Below, one piece after another: positions 7,249 to 15,332 of a stretch of DNA of 25,436 bases. The position numbers and the translations under genes are program-made. The stretch is from RGIG4576 sp964613095 (GTDB lineage Bacteria > Bacteroidota > Bacteroidia > Bacteroidales > Muribaculaceae): NCBI GenBank assembly GCA_964613095.1, contig CAZTFX010000030.1, positions 1 through 25,436 of the forward strand. Reading direction: 5' to 3'. Position 1 is the first letter of the stretch, and each line of letters opens with the position of its first letter. The notes beneath the pieces were generated by a model. It was not told the origin of the DNA and ran no database searches. It saw only the letters and a list, made by a program, of their open reading frames with translations.

Positions 7249-8301
7249 TTAAATTGTCATTTCGCCGCAGAGTGAATACGCAAGATATTTCTTAACATTT
7301 TCGGCAGGAAGTCCTAACCCAAAAAGATACATCATCTTGGTAATTGCTGCTTCACTTGTGATATCATGTCCGCTTACTACACCCGCACGAGTGATACAGT
7401 CTCCTGTTTCATAACGAGTGCTGTGGATTCCTCCATTTACACATTGAGTAACATTCAAAATCACAATACCACGCTGAACCGCCTCACGAATAGCGTCGGT
7501 AAACCATTTATCAGTTGGAGCATTACCTGCCCCATAGGTTTTGAACACAATACCTTTCACATCTGGCGTGTTCAATATGTGTTTCAATATTTTTTCACTC
7601 ATTCCCGGATACAAATCAACAAACATAACATTTGTATCCATAGTGTAACGCACTTTTAATGGTCGTTTTGAAGGCACACGATAAAGCGATTCTTCATTGA
7701 AATGAATACCCAAACCTATCTTAGCCAACGGAGGATAGTTGTTACTCTTGAAAGCATTGAAATTGTCGGCACTCATCTTCGTACTACGATTACCACGCCA
7801 CAAATAATTTTCAAACAAGATTGCGACTTCCTGTACCATTGGCTCGCCGTGCGCATCACGTGCCGCAGCTATCTGAAGCGACGTAATAAGATTTTCTTCG
7901 CCATCGGTACGCACCTCACCAATAGGCAACTGTGAACCTGTGATTATCACCGGCTTGTGCAGATTTTCAAGCATAAAACTCAAAGCCGAGGCAGTGAAAG
8001 CCATAGTATCGGTACCATGTAACACCACAAAACCATCGTATGCATCATAATTTTCTTCTATGGCAACAGCAATGTCGCGCCAATGCGAAGGCGACATATT
8101 GGAACTGTCGATAGGAGGATTGAATTGAATGTTATTGATCACATAATCCAGTTTCTTGATTTTTGGAACATTATCTATAAGATGAGTAAAATCAAACGGC
8201 TGCAAAGCACCGGTTTCTTGATTCTCAATCATTCCTATCGTTCCACCCGTGTAAATAATCATTATCTTAGGGCGTACAACCTCATTTTGCGATAAATTCA
8301 T
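7249..8301 (-). CDS. ansA: Type I L-asparaginase
   Basis: From the ATG at 8301 the protein has 350 residues, matching cytoplasmic type I asparaginases. The first active-site motif TGGTIGM is at 18-24 and the second HGTDTM is at 95-100, with GSQLPIGEVRTDG at 122-134. It hydrolyses asparagine to aspartate and ammonia. The open frame continues 28 codons upstream, but that extension crosses a TAnnTTTG-like box and has no domain support, so the internal ATG is chosen. No signal peptide is present. It is followed 12 bp later by the DUF2027-Smr gene and is divergent from tnaA, placing two amino-acid-degrading, ammonia-releasing enzymes around one 217-bp control region. Confidence 0.93.
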   Translation of the reverse strand: MNLSQNEVVRPKIMIIYTGGTIGMIENQETGALQPFDFTHLIDNVPKIKKLDYVINNIQFNPPIDSSNMSPSHWRDIAVAIEENYDAYDGFVVLHGTDTMAFTASALSFMLENLHKPVIITGSQLPIGEVRTDGEENLITSLQIAAARDAHGEPMVQEVAILFENYLWRGNRSTKMSADNFNAFKSNNYPPLAKIGLGIHFNEESLYRVPSKRPLKVRYTMDTNVMFVDLYPGMSEKILKHILNTPDVKGIVFKTYGAGNAPTDKWFTDAIREAVQRGIVILNVTQCVNGGIHSTRYETGDCITRAGVVSGHDITSEAAITKMMYLFGLGLPAENVKKYLAYSLCGEMTI

Positions 8302-8333
8302 AATATGATACGTATTTTGATGGTTTAGCAATA

Positions 8334-8341
8334 CAAAGTTA
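8334..8341 (-). promoter_or_regulatory. Candidate -7 box of ansA
   Basis: TAACTTTG on the minus strand matches TAnnTTTG and lies 32 bp before the chosen ATG at 8301. No well-spaced TTTG is found at -33, so the call is tentative. Confidence 0.4.
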
Positions 8342-8374
8342 ATAACAAAAACACTTTCTATGACAGTGAGACAT

Positions 8375-8444
8375 AAAAAACTCATAAAAAAACATCAAGA
8401 ACAAGAATATTTTCTTAATTTTACCACCACATTATGAGTTTTTT
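8375..8444. repeat. 13-bp perfect inverted repeat in the ansA-tnaA intergenic region
   Basis: AAAAAACTCATAA (8375-8387) pairs exactly with TTATGAGTTTTTT (8432-8444) across a 44-nt spacer. In a tnaA transcript it would form a stem ending in a U run, about 75 nt before the ATG. A 25-codon ORF (8360-8437) without Trp codons overlaps it. The repeat could be an attenuator or a DNA operator; nothing decides between them. Confidence 0.5.
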
Positions 8445-8518
8445 ACATACTATAAATATTTTATACTCAACGACTAATCATTTTTTATTAATATACATAA
8501 ACTTAAAATAAAACTATT

Positions 8519-9898
8519 ATGGAATTACCTTTTGCCGAATCGTGGAAAATTAAAATGGTGGAGCCTATTCGTAAAAGCACTCGTGAAGAACGTGAACAAT
8601 GGATGAAAGAAGCCCACTATAACCTTTTCAATCTAAAATCGGAACAAGTTTACATCGATTGTCTTACCGACTCAGGTACAGGCGCAATGAGTGACCGCCA
8701 ATGGGCGGCAATGATGACAGGAGATGAAAGTTATGCCGGTTCTTCTTCTTTCTTCCGCTTGAAAGAAGTTATCACACGCCTTACAGGATTTGAGCATGTT
8801 ATACCTACACATCAAGGACGTGCTGCCGAAAATGTGCTGTTCAGTCATCTTGTAGCCGAAGGAGCCGTTGTTCCGGGTAACTCTCATTTCGATACCACAA
8901 AAGGTCACATCGAGAGCCGTAAAGCTCATGCAATAGATTGTACCATTGATGAAGCTAAAAACACTCAATTGGAAATACCATTCAAAGGTAATGTTGACCC
9001 GATTAAACTAGAAAAAGTTCTCGTAGAACATGGTGATAAGGTACCTTTTATCATTGTCACTATCACTAACAATACAGCAGGAGGGCAACCGGTATCAATG
9101 CAAAACTTGCGAGAAGTGAGAACTATTGCCGATAAATACAACAAGCGCGTGATTTTTGACTCTGCACGCTTCGTTGAAAATGCTTATTTCATCAAAACTC
9201 GAGAAGAAGGATATGCTCACAAATCAATTAAAGAAATCGTTAAAGAAATGTACTCCTATGCCGATGGTATGACAATGTCGGCTAAGAAAGACGGTATCGT
9301 GAATATGGGTGGATTTATCGCAACACGTCACGAAGACTGGTACGAAGGAGCAAAACGCTTCTGTATCCCCTTTGAGGGCTATTTGACCTATGGTGGTATG
9401 AACGGACGCGACATGGATGCTCTTGCTGTAGGGCTTGACGAAAACACCGAACTCGACAATATCGAAACACGTATTAAACAAGTACAATATCTTGCCGGCA
9501 AACTTGACGAATATGGTATACCCTATCAACGTCCTGTAGGCGGACATGCGATTTTCGTTGACGCATCAAAGGTTCTTACCAATATCCCGAAAGAAGAATT
9601 TCCGGCACAAACTCTAGCTATCGAACTTTATCTTGAAGCCGGTATCAGAGGCTGCGAAATAGGATATATTCTTGCTGATCGTGACCCCATCACACGCGAA
9701 AACCGATTTGGAGGTCTTGATTTATTAAGACTTTGCATTGCCCGACGTGTTTACACCAACAATCACATGGATGTGATTGCAGTGGCTTTGAAAAATGTAT
9801 TTGACCGCCGCGATAATATAAAGCATGGCGTAAAAATCACTTGGGAAACCGAACTCATGCGCCACTTCACCGTAAAACTAGCACGCATAGAAGACTAA
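8519..9898 (+). CDS. tnaA: Tryptophanase
   Basis: This 459-residue PLP enzyme of the beta-eliminating lyase family converts L-tryptophan to indole, pyruvate and ammonia. DSGTGAMSD is at 51-59, the GDESYAG loop at 68-74, PTHQGRAAEN at 96-105, the PLP-contacting FDSARFVENAYF at 213-224, and the Schiff-base lysine K257 in MSAKKDG. The N-terminus MELPFAESWKIKMVEPI and the whole length follow Bacteroides-type TnaA rather than tyrosine phenol-lyase, although the two families are close and substrate choice is inferred. The start has no Shine-Dalgarno. It is monocistronic, with a strong hairpin at 9920-9963. No TnaC-like leader with a critical Trp codon is visible upstream. A permease is not adjacent. 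Confidence 0.92.
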   Translation: MELPFAESWKIKMVEPIRKSTREEREQWMKEAHYNLFNLKSEQVYIDCLTDSGTGAMSDRQWAAMMTGDESYAGSSSFFRLKEVITRLTGFEHVIPTHQGRAAENVLFSHLVAEGAVVPGNSHFDTTKGHIESRKAHAIDCTIDEAKNTQLEIPFKGNVDPIKLEKVLVEHGDKVPFIIVTITNNTAGGQPVSMQNLREVRTIADKYNKRVIFDSARFVENAYFIKTREEGYAHKSIKEIVKEMYSYADGMTMSAKKDGIVNMGGFIATRHEDWYEGAKRFCIPFEGYLTYGGMNGRDMDALAVGLDENTELDNIETRIKQVQYLAGKLDEYGIPYQRPVGGHAIFVDASKVLTNIPKEEFPAQTLAIELYLEAGIRGCEIGYILADRDPITRENRFGGLDLLRLCIARRVYTNNHMDVIAVALKNVFDRRDNIKHGVKITWETELMRHFTVKLARIED

Positions 9899-9919
9899 CA
9901 ATATATCTAAATAGACTGA

Positions 9920-9967
9920 AAAGAAACGGAAATCGAACAATTTAGTTTCATTTCCGTTTCTTTGTAT
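9920..9967 (+). terminator. Terminator of tnaA
   Basis: A perfect 14-bp stem (AAAGAAACGGAAAT at 9920-9933 with ATTTCCGTTTCTTT at 9950-9963) lies 21 bp after the tnaA stop. The T-rich 3' arm is followed by GTATT, where the next promoter begins. Confidence 0.75.
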
Positions 9968-9975
9968 TATCTTTG
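9968..9975 (+). promoter_or_regulatory. -7 box giving a near-leaderless acetyltransferase mRNA
   Basis: TATCTTTG matches TAnnTTTG and ends only 5 nt before the ATG at 9981. The transcript would therefore begin at or next to the start codon. No clear TTTG is seen at -33. Short or absent leaders behind this box are common in Bacteroidota. Confidence 0.6.
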
Positions 9976-9980
9976 TTTTT

Positions 9981-10475
9981 ATGATAGTGAGAAAAAGCAA
10001 AATAGAAGATTTAAAGGAAATTATGCCTGTTTACGTCAGCGCTCGCACTTTTATGGCATACACCAATAATCCCAATCAATGGATTAACGGTTATCCTACC
10101 GAAAGTGATATTTTTAATGATATAGCGAATGGAAATCACTATGTGATTGAACATGAAACTGATGGTATTGTGGGGGCTTTTATGTTCAAAATTGGAAATG
10201 ATCCTACTTATGACATAATAGATGGAACATGGCTCAACACGGAGGAATATGGAGTCATTCATCGACTTGCTTCAAATGGGAAACAGCGAGGAATCACCAA
10301 AATTTGTTTCGACTTTTGTTTCACACAGATAGAGAATATTCGCGTAGACACGCACCACGATAATAGAGTAATGCAACAAGGTATTCTCAACTACGGATTC
10401 AAGCATTGTGGTACTATCTATTGTCACAACGGCACTCCTCGCCTTGCCTTTCAACTCGATTTAAATACTTTATAA
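9981..10475 (+). CDS. GNAT-family N-acetyltransferase
   Basis: The 164-residue product begins MIVRKSKIEDLKEIMPVY, the usual beta1-alpha1 opening of GNAT enzymes. It continues with a GIVGAFMFKIG strand (63-73), a histidine-rich IHRLASNGKQRGITK acetyl-CoA-binding segment in motif A position (about 93-107), and a C-terminal RVMQQGILNYGFKHCGTIY helix-strand (129-147). It would transfer an acetyl group from acetyl-CoA to an unknown amine. The motif A glycine loop is atypical (SNGKQRG). It is transcribed alone from a near-leaderless promoter just after the tnaA terminator and ends 1 bp from the convergent hydrolase gene. Specific function cannot be read from the sequence. Confidence 0.85.
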   Translation: MIVRKSKIEDLKEIMPVYVSARTFMAYTNNPNQWINGYPTESDIFNDIANGNHYVIEHETDGIVGAFMFKIGNDPTYDIIDGTWLNTEEYGVIHRLASNGKQRGITKICFDFCFTQIENIRVDTHHDNRVMQQGILNYGFKHCGTIYCHNGTPRLAFQLDLNTL

Positions 10476-10476
10476 T

Positions 10477-11046
10477 TTAACCTAGCTTTATATCGTTTGA
10501 TTGACAATACTCTATCAATTCTTTATTGTCATCATCGGCACCTATATAGTCAAGCTTAACCACAAGTTTGTCCTTGTACCCACATTTCACCAGGTCTTTA
10601 ACGGTGTTCAGCACGCACACACGCGACATGATTCCACACACTTCAATAAGTTCTATTTCTTCTTCACACGCCATCACAACCGAAAACATTTCACGGTTAT
10701 CGTCGTTCTGAATAAAAGAATATTCTTCAACATCGGGGTGTTCACCTTTCAGATACAATTTCACATTTTCGGCAGGCATAGTCTTAGTCACCGCGTCAAA
10801 CACCGGTTGATAAATGCTTGCACCATGCGTGTAATGCACACAATGAACGGACCATTCTCCTCCATTCTCAATGAACGAGCTATGTGTTACCGGGTGCCAA
10901 TCCAAAGTGTAAGCTACTTGTGCAAACTTCGATTCAGTGATATAAGCGGCAAGTTTATCCATATTCTCTTTTGCTCCTTCTACCGGCAGATTACCTCCTA
11001 CGAGAAAGTCATACTGTGCATCTATAATCAATAATAACTTCTTCAT
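10477..11046 (-). CDS. Isochorismatase-family cysteine hydrolase, nicotinamidase-like
   Basis: From the ATG at 11046 there are 189 residues. The triad expected of nicotinamidases is present: D9 in IIDAQYDF, K100 in LKGEHPD and C144 in GIMSRVCVLNT. A metal-site motif DWHPVTHSSF (D49, H51, H55) and the following GEWSVHCVHYTHGA block resemble PncA, which hydrolyses nicotinamide to nicotinate for NAD salvage. That specific activity is inferred; the fold is firm. The start codon follows the TGA of the upstream gene after 1 bp. An alternative ATG at 11058 would overlap that gene by 11 bp. Either way translation is probably coupled. It is convergent with the GNAT gene, and no terminator is visible between them. 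Confidence 0.87.
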   Translation of the reverse strand: MKKLLLIIDAQYDFLVGGNLPVEGAKENMDKLAAYITESKFAQVAYTLDWHPVTHSSFIENGGEWSVHCVHYTHGASIYQPVFDAVTKTMPAENVKLYLKGEHPDVEEYSFIQNDDNREMFSVVMACEEEIELIEVCGIMSRVCVLNTVKDLVKCGYKDKLVVKLDYIGADDDNKELIEYCQSNDIKLG

Positions 11047-11047
11047 G

Positions 11048-11851
11048 TCACTTTTCATTTATTGTTAATCCTAAATATTTATCTCCTATTCCTATACCGA
11101 ATAAAGCAAAATCATACACTACAGGATCATCGGGACGCATTTGACGTAATATTTCAGTAACTTCAAGCACCGTACGCTTATCATTTGCCTTACGTTCTAT
11201 CATTCCTAACGCACGCACAGTATCGCCCACATGAACATCCAGCGGAATATATAATTGTGAAGGTTTTATACAATCCCACACACCCATGTCCACAATTCCA
11301 TCGTTTCTAACGAGCCATCTTAAAGCCATGTTTATGCGTTTCAATGCCGTATTTTTCAATTGGGTAGGCAAACATTGTGAATCGGTAGCCCCATTATTGA
11401 CCTCCGAAAATATTCGTTGCATTTGTTCGACTAGATACCACGACGGAGTTTCTTTTCCCCCCACCTTCAAACTGGCTGCAAAGTTATTCAACGAACCATA
11501 TTGCTTGAAAATGGCACGAAAACCTCGCAACATATACTTAAAATTTCGAGCAAAAAATGTACGATGAATATTTATGTCGGGCAAAACTTCATAGGCTTCT
11601 TCCATCACATACTCGTATGGTCGATTATCCATAATATGAAGCATTTTTTCGCAATTATCACATATCATTTTGCGCTTGCCCCATGCAATCGCAGCCGAAA
11701 GAAAAGCAACCATTTCAATATCCTGCAGTCGTTCAAATCTACGTGGGAACTGTACCGGATCATTAAAAATGAAATCAGGATGATTTATACGTGCTGCTTC
11801 CCTATCCAGAAACGACTTCAATTGATCAAACTCCACTTTATTTAACGCCAT
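11048..11851 (-). CDS. TIGR02757/DUF2400 family protein
   Basis: This 267-residue soluble protein is recognised by its N-terminal block LKSFLDREAARINHPDFIFNDP (near 10-32), then PRRFERLQDIEMVAFLSAAIAWG and a C-terminal IPLDVHVGDTVRALGM followed by DPVVYDFALFGIGIG. The family is conserved in Bacteroidota and some Proteobacteria; its biochemical function is unknown to me. The C-terminal helix-rich region looks superficially like HhH-GPD DNA glycosylases, but no catalytic motif can be assigned. It is directly upstream of, and probably coupled to, the nicotinamidase-like gene. Confidence 0.85.
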   Translation of the reverse strand: MALNKVEFDQLKSFLDREAARINHPDFIFNDPVQFPRRFERLQDIEMVAFLSAAIAWGKRKMICDNCEKMLHIMDNRPYEYVMEEAYEVLPDINIHRTFFARNFKYMLRGFRAIFKQYGSLNNFAASLKVGGKETPSWYLVEQMQRIFSEVNNGATDSQCLPTQLKNTALKRINMALRWLVRNDGIVDMGVWDCIKPSQLYIPLDVHVGDTVRALGMIERKANDKRTVLEVTEILRQMRPDDPVVYDFALFGIGIGDKYLGLTINEK

Positions 11852-11892
11852 AAATCAAAGTTTATTTACATTCTCCGATTCAGAAATCAAAG

Positions 11893-11926
11893 TATATCCC
11901 ACAGCTTCTGAAATATATCCCACAGC
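11893..11926. repeat. 13-bp direct repeat, 21 bp apart
   Basis: TATATCCCACAGC occurs at 11893-11905 and 11914-11926, a spacing of two helical turns, in the gap upstream of the TIGR02757 gene. It could be a regulator site or a chance duplication. Confidence 0.5.
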
Positions 11927-11980
11927 ACAACATAATGAAAATATCCGTACTTTTTTCATAATATCAGCATTAAAAAATGA

Positions 11981-12544
11981 TTAATTATAAGAAATCAAAC
12001 GGAATTCAAATTTAAATGGAGTAATACTTGATCCTAGATAGGAACGATATTCTTTATGATAACAATACTTATTATCTTGGTCAAAACTTCTTATTTTTGT
12101 TTGCTTTGACATTCCCGAAGCTATTGAAATCCTTATATTAATCTCTTGATAAGAAATATCATTTCCTTTCAAATCTTTATACACAAGTATTCCTTTTATT
12201 CTATTTATATTATCGGAAGTATTGTTCTTGAATGTAATTATCTCATCATCGTCGACAAAATCCTTTTTATATTGAGTAATTACAATATCATCCTTACCAA
12301 CTGCTTTTTGTTCCAATGGCTCTTCTTTTTTTGATAACTTTGTTTTTCCCGATGAAACTTTCACTTTCGGTTTTGTTCCTTTCACTACAACATCTTCTAT
12401 CGTTTTACTTTCTGCCGATTCCATCGCTTCCACTTTCGCAACCAAAACATCTATCTGTTCTTGATAAACTTTCATTTCTCTCAACATCGTCCAGCAAACG
12501 AATAGCACGGCAATTGTGCATATCAATGATAGTAAATTTCTCAT
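11981..12544 (-). CDS. Membrane-anchored protein of unknown function
   Basis: The 187-residue product has one N-terminal membrane segment (about 4-20), a short coiled-coil stretch (EMKVYQEQIDVLVAKVEAME, about 24-43), a Lys/Glu-rich linker (about 44-85) and a C-terminal beta-rich domain. That domain includes IVITQYKKDF, IITFKNNTSDNINRIKGIL and VYKDLKGNDISYQEINI. The last part resembles FxLYD-like surface domains, in which a conserved N...I..I.G.L.Y.D pattern is typical, but I cannot confirm membership. No lipobox is seen, so it is probably tethered by an uncleaved signal anchor and faces the periplasm. It lies downstream of pfkA on the same strand with a 160-bp gap. It has no visible enzymatic motif. 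Confidence 0.75.
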   Translation of the reverse strand: MRNLLSLICTIAVLFVCWTMLREMKVYQEQIDVLVAKVEAMESAESKTIEDVVVKGTKPKVKVSSGKTKLSKKEEPLEQKAVGKDDIVITQYKKDFVDDDEIITFKNNTSDNINRIKGILVYKDLKGNDISYQEINIRISIASGMSKQTKIRSFDQDNKYCYHKEYRSYLGSSITPFKFEFRLISYN

Positions 12545-12649
12545 AATAATAGCGTTTTCATTGTGTTCTTTCTGTAAAATTACTAAACAATATCAACAAA
12601 AGCAAACAATCAGCTATTTTAATATACTACATTTTCTATTTTACAAAGA

Positions 12650-12678
12650 TGGCGACCAAAAATATATTTTAGCCGCCA
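12650..12678 (-). terminator. Possible terminator of pfkA
   Basis: TGGCG (12650-12654) pairs with CGCCA (12674-12678), and the spacer contains the self-complementary AAAATATATTTT. On the minus strand it is followed by TCTTTG, 27 bp after the pfkA stop. The stem is interrupted by unpaired bases and the T run is short. Confidence 0.4.
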
Positions 12679-12704
12679 CCGTAAAAATTATAGGTCTTTA
12701 AGTC

Positions 12705-13685
12705 TTATATAGACAAAGTGCGTAAGGTATTTAGAAGTTCACGATTAATCGGTTTATCATTCTTAATTGCCTTAGAGAACGGAACATATACAATTTCATC
12801 ATTGCGAATACCTATCATAACATTACGTTGATCTTCCAGTAACGCTTCTATTGCAGCAGCACCCATACGAGAAGCAAGAATGCGATCGGCAGCAGTAGGC
12901 GAACCACCTCGTTGCAAGTGTCCGAGAATAGTTACACGCACATCATATTGCGGATATTCATTCTTAACACGTTCAGCCATTCCCATTGCACCACCTGTTA
13001 CAGGACTCTCGGCAACAAGAACGATTGATGAATTTTTACTCTTGCGGAAACCTTGTGAAATCAATTCACTCAACTGGTCAACCTCAGTAGATATCTCAGG
13101 AATAATAGCAGCTTCGGCACCTGTAGCAATGGCTCCGTTAAGAGCAAGGAAACCGGCATCACGTCCCATCACTTCTATAAAGAATAGTCGTTCATGCGAA
13201 GTTGCCGTATCGCGTATCTTATCGACACATTCCATTATGGTATTTAAAGCAGTATCATATCCTATAGTACGGTCAGTTCCATATAAGTCGTTATCAATAG
13301 TTCCCGGTAATCCCACAATAGGAATATTAAATTCCGTTGCAAAAACTCTTGCACCGGTCAATGAACCGTCACCACCTATTACAACCAATGCATCTATACC
13401 TTCTTTTTGCATAGTTTCGTATGCTAATTGGCGACCTTCGGGAGTTTGAAATTCTTTACAACGAGCAGTTTTCAATATTGTACCACCTGCTTGAATGATA
13501 TTTGACACATTTTGCGTCTTGAACTCTACAATCTCACCAGTGATAAGCCCTTTGTATCCGCGATAGATACCTTTTACTTTCAAACCGCCATAAATAGCAG
13601 CACGCGTCACCGCACGTATCGCAGCATTCATACCGGGAGCATCACCTCCCGATGTCAATATACCAATACAATTAATTCCTGCCAT
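12705..13685 (-). CDS. pfkA: ATP-dependent 6-phosphofructokinase
   Basis: The 326-residue enzyme phosphorylates fructose 6-phosphate in glycolysis. GGDAPGMN is at 13-20, the nucleotide loop GGDGS at 104-108, the catalytic PGTIDND at 127-133 (D131 is the likely base), and MGRDAG at 173-178. The glycine directly after GGD and the short bacterial length indicate ATP rather than pyrophosphate as donor, by the known group A rule. The start is an ATG, 48 bp after a TAAATTTG -7 box. It lies next to the duplicated menG 3' end, but nothing suggests it has been disturbed. Confidence 0.96.
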   Translation of the reverse strand: MAGINCIGILTSGGDAPGMNAAIRAVTRAAIYGGLKVKGIYRGYKGLITGEIVEFKTQNVSNIIQAGGTILKTARCKEFQTPEGRQLAYETMQKEGIDALVVIGGDGSLTGARVFATEFNIPIVGLPGTIDNDLYGTDRTIGYDTALNTIMECVDKIRDTATSHERLFFIEVMGRDAGFLALNGAIATGAEAAIIPEISTEVDQLSELISQGFRKSKNSSIVLVAESPVTGGAMGMAERVKNEYPQYDVRVTILGHLQRGGSPTAADRILASRMGAAAIEALLEDQRNVMIGIRNDEIVYVPFSKAIKNDKPINRELLNTLRTLSI

Positions 13686-13733
13686 ATCTTTAGAAATATT
13701 ACTTAGTGAATCTTTCTTTTTATTATCTCAACG

Positions 13734-13741
13734 CAAATTTA
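13734..13741 (-). promoter_or_regulatory. Predicted -7 box of pfkA
   Basis: TAAATTTG on the minus strand matches TAnnTTTG, 48 bp before the ATG. TTTG motifs exist upstream, but at 12 and 25 nt rather than the usual spacing. The rest of the 311-bp gene-free stretch 13686-13996 holds only the 105-bp repeat copy and AT-rich sequence. Confidence 0.5.
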
Positions 13742-13854
13742 CTTAAATAACAACAAAAGAAATTGTCAAAAACATGAAAAATTCACTTCATTTATATTAT
13801 TTAAGAAATCGTTCCCTCTTTTTTATTCTGCTGCAATAATGAGAAATTATGAAT

Positions 13855-13959
13855 ACAACAAAAGCTAACGTATCATGATAGATTGGTTAGCTTTTGTTAG
13901 ATTTGAAACGTTATATGTTATTTAGTCTTTTCGCCTAGATAGATGGTGCAGGTACCGAA
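13855..13959 (-). repeat. Distal copy of a 105-bp direct repeat (menG 3' end plus hairpin)
   Basis: All 105 bases are identical to 15421-15525. The block contains a second set of the last 13 menG codons and its TAA (13918-13959) and the terminator stem (AACAAAAGCTAAC at 13857-13869 with its complement at 13886-13898). Here it lies just after the second ATPase gene and can serve as that gene's terminator, although the following T tract is poorer than at the menG copy. Confidence 0.95.
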
Positions 13960-13996
13960 ATGAAACGCCAAAGACTTAATCGGGGTTATTTAAAAA

Positions 13997-15322
13997 CTAC
14001 ATATCTTCAATAGAAAGACCTCTATGTATAAATTCGTAACCTTTAAACAAACCAACAGCTTTCAAAAAAGATTCTGATTTAGCTTTTAAGACATCCTCAT
14101 CAAAGTTCTTCGCTTGACGTTTAACTTCAATAAATTCAATCTTGTTATCTACTTCATCTTCGGCAATAATATCTATCTCATTTTCACCTTTTCTGTCATG
14201 CCAATATCCTAAACGTGTGTATTGACCAGACTCTTTTAGCATTTCATTGAAATAACTTTCAAGACATTTCCCGCTTACAGTCGCAAAATCGCGTTCAGCA
14301 ATCGTTTTCAATTTTTCATTACCACCAGCCTCTATGATATGCGTATATTTATATACAAATCTAAACCAAAATTTCAAAAATTGGTCATTGATAGTATAAT
14401 GTACATTCTTATTGGTTGACTTTTCATGGATTGGTTGCAACTTACTTATCAAACCATACTCATCTATCAGATTTTTCAAATAACCAGACAACTCTTTTAT
14501 ACCAAGATTACTTTCCAGTTCGGAACGCGTATTCCTTCCTTGAGCAATAAGAGTCAAAATTGAGAAATAAATACCATAATCTTTGCCAAATTCATCAACA
14601 AGCATATTTTTACCTTCCTGCAAAAAATAAGAATCGCGTTCAAAGAACATATCCAACATTTTTTTCTCAGTAAATTTTTTCTTGTCAACGACTAACTCAA
14701 CGTATTTTGCTACTCCTCCTGTTAGGGTATATAGAGCCAACAAATCAGATTTCTTGTATTCAGGACAATATTCCGACATTATTTCTTTCATAACAGAAGG
14801 CTTAAAAGGTCGAATATGCATAGTTCCGGTCTGCCTACCAAATAGAGGTTGCTTCTTATCCTTGAATATCTTATTCATCAATGTATTTACCGACCCTGCC
14901 ACAATAAGATTGATATAAGCCTTGTTTTTATAACTATCCCAAATATTTTGCATATCAGAATAGATCGATGAATTTACCCTATAAAAATCCTGAAACTCGT
15001 CAATAAAGAGAGTGATGTGCTGAGTCTGAGATAATTCCATGATAAATTTAAATATCGAAGCAAAAGACATTCCTCTTCCACTCATCATTGGAATATTGAG
15101 TTTAACTCGAATTTCATCAATGAATACATCACAAAGATCGGCTTCGGCTTTACGAGCAACAAAAAAATAAAGCATTGTTTTATTCTCATAAAACTTCTTT
15201 ACCATCTCGGTTTTACCTATGCGACGTCTTCCCGTGATAATAGTAAATTGAGCTACTTCGTGAGATAATTCTTCAATTTCTCGTAGCTTCTCAAATTCTG
15301 CTTCTCTATCAAAAAATCTCAT
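13997..15322 (-). CDS. AAA ATPase with C-terminal PD-(D/E)XK-like domain (ATPase 2)
   Basis: From the ATG at 15322 there are 441 residues. Walker A GRRRIGKT is at 31-38, the same positions as in ATPase 1, and Walker B LFIDEFQDF is at 105-113. A winged-helix-like segment (NTRSELESNLGIKELSGYLKN) follows, and the C-terminal nuclease-like motif is NEIDII (E382, D384) with E399-V-K401. The longer open frame would use a TTG and translate the operator-like repeats, so it is rejected. The gene has its own promoter and sits between two perfect 105-bp repeats of the menG 3' end, evidence of recent insertion. Sequence similarity to ATPase 1 outside the motifs is low, so they are distant family members rather than a local duplication. 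The function of the family is not established. Confidence 0.88.
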   Translation of the reverse strand: MRFFDREAEFEKLREIEELSHEVAQFTIITGRRRIGKTEMVKKFYENKTMLYFFVARKAEADLCDVFIDEIRVKLNIPMMSGRGMSFASIFKFIMELSQTQHITLFIDEFQDFYRVNSSIYSDMQNIWDSYKNKAYINLIVAGSVNTLMNKIFKDKKQPLFGRQTGTMHIRPFKPSVMKEIMSEYCPEYKKSDLLALYTLTGGVAKYVELVVDKKKFTEKKMLDMFFERDSYFLQEGKNMLVDEFGKDYGIYFSILTLIAQGRNTRSELESNLGIKELSGYLKNLIDEYGLISKLQPIHEKSTNKNVHYTINDQFLKFWFRFVYKYTHIIEAGGNEKLKTIAERDFATVSGKCLESYFNEMLKESGQYTRLGYWHDRKGENEIDIIAEDEVDNKIEFIEVKRQAKNFDEDVLKAKSESFLKAVGLFKGYEFIHRGLSIEDM

Positions 15323-15332
15323 AACTTCATTT

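Noticed and set aside
8302..8385. 28-codon N-terminal extension of ansA
   Set aside because: It crosses the predicted -7 box and would add a hydrophobic leader not seen in cytoplasmic type I enzymes; the motif spacing fits the ATG at 8301.
8360..8437. TnaC-like leader peptide for tnaA
   Set aside because: The 25-codon ORF has no tryptophan codon and no TnaC motif. It is kept only as context for the inverted repeat.
13773..13838. 21-codon plus-strand ORF in the pfkA-ATPase 2 gap
   Set aside because: Low-complexity, no ribosome binding site and no recognisable motif; consistent with chance in AT-rich DNA.
13918..13959. A second menG gene fragment that might be a degraded menG paralogue
   Set aside because: Only the last 13 codons and stop match, and the match ends exactly where the 105-bp repeat ends. 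Upstream sequence shows no further menG similarity, so it is part of the repeat and not a decayed gene.
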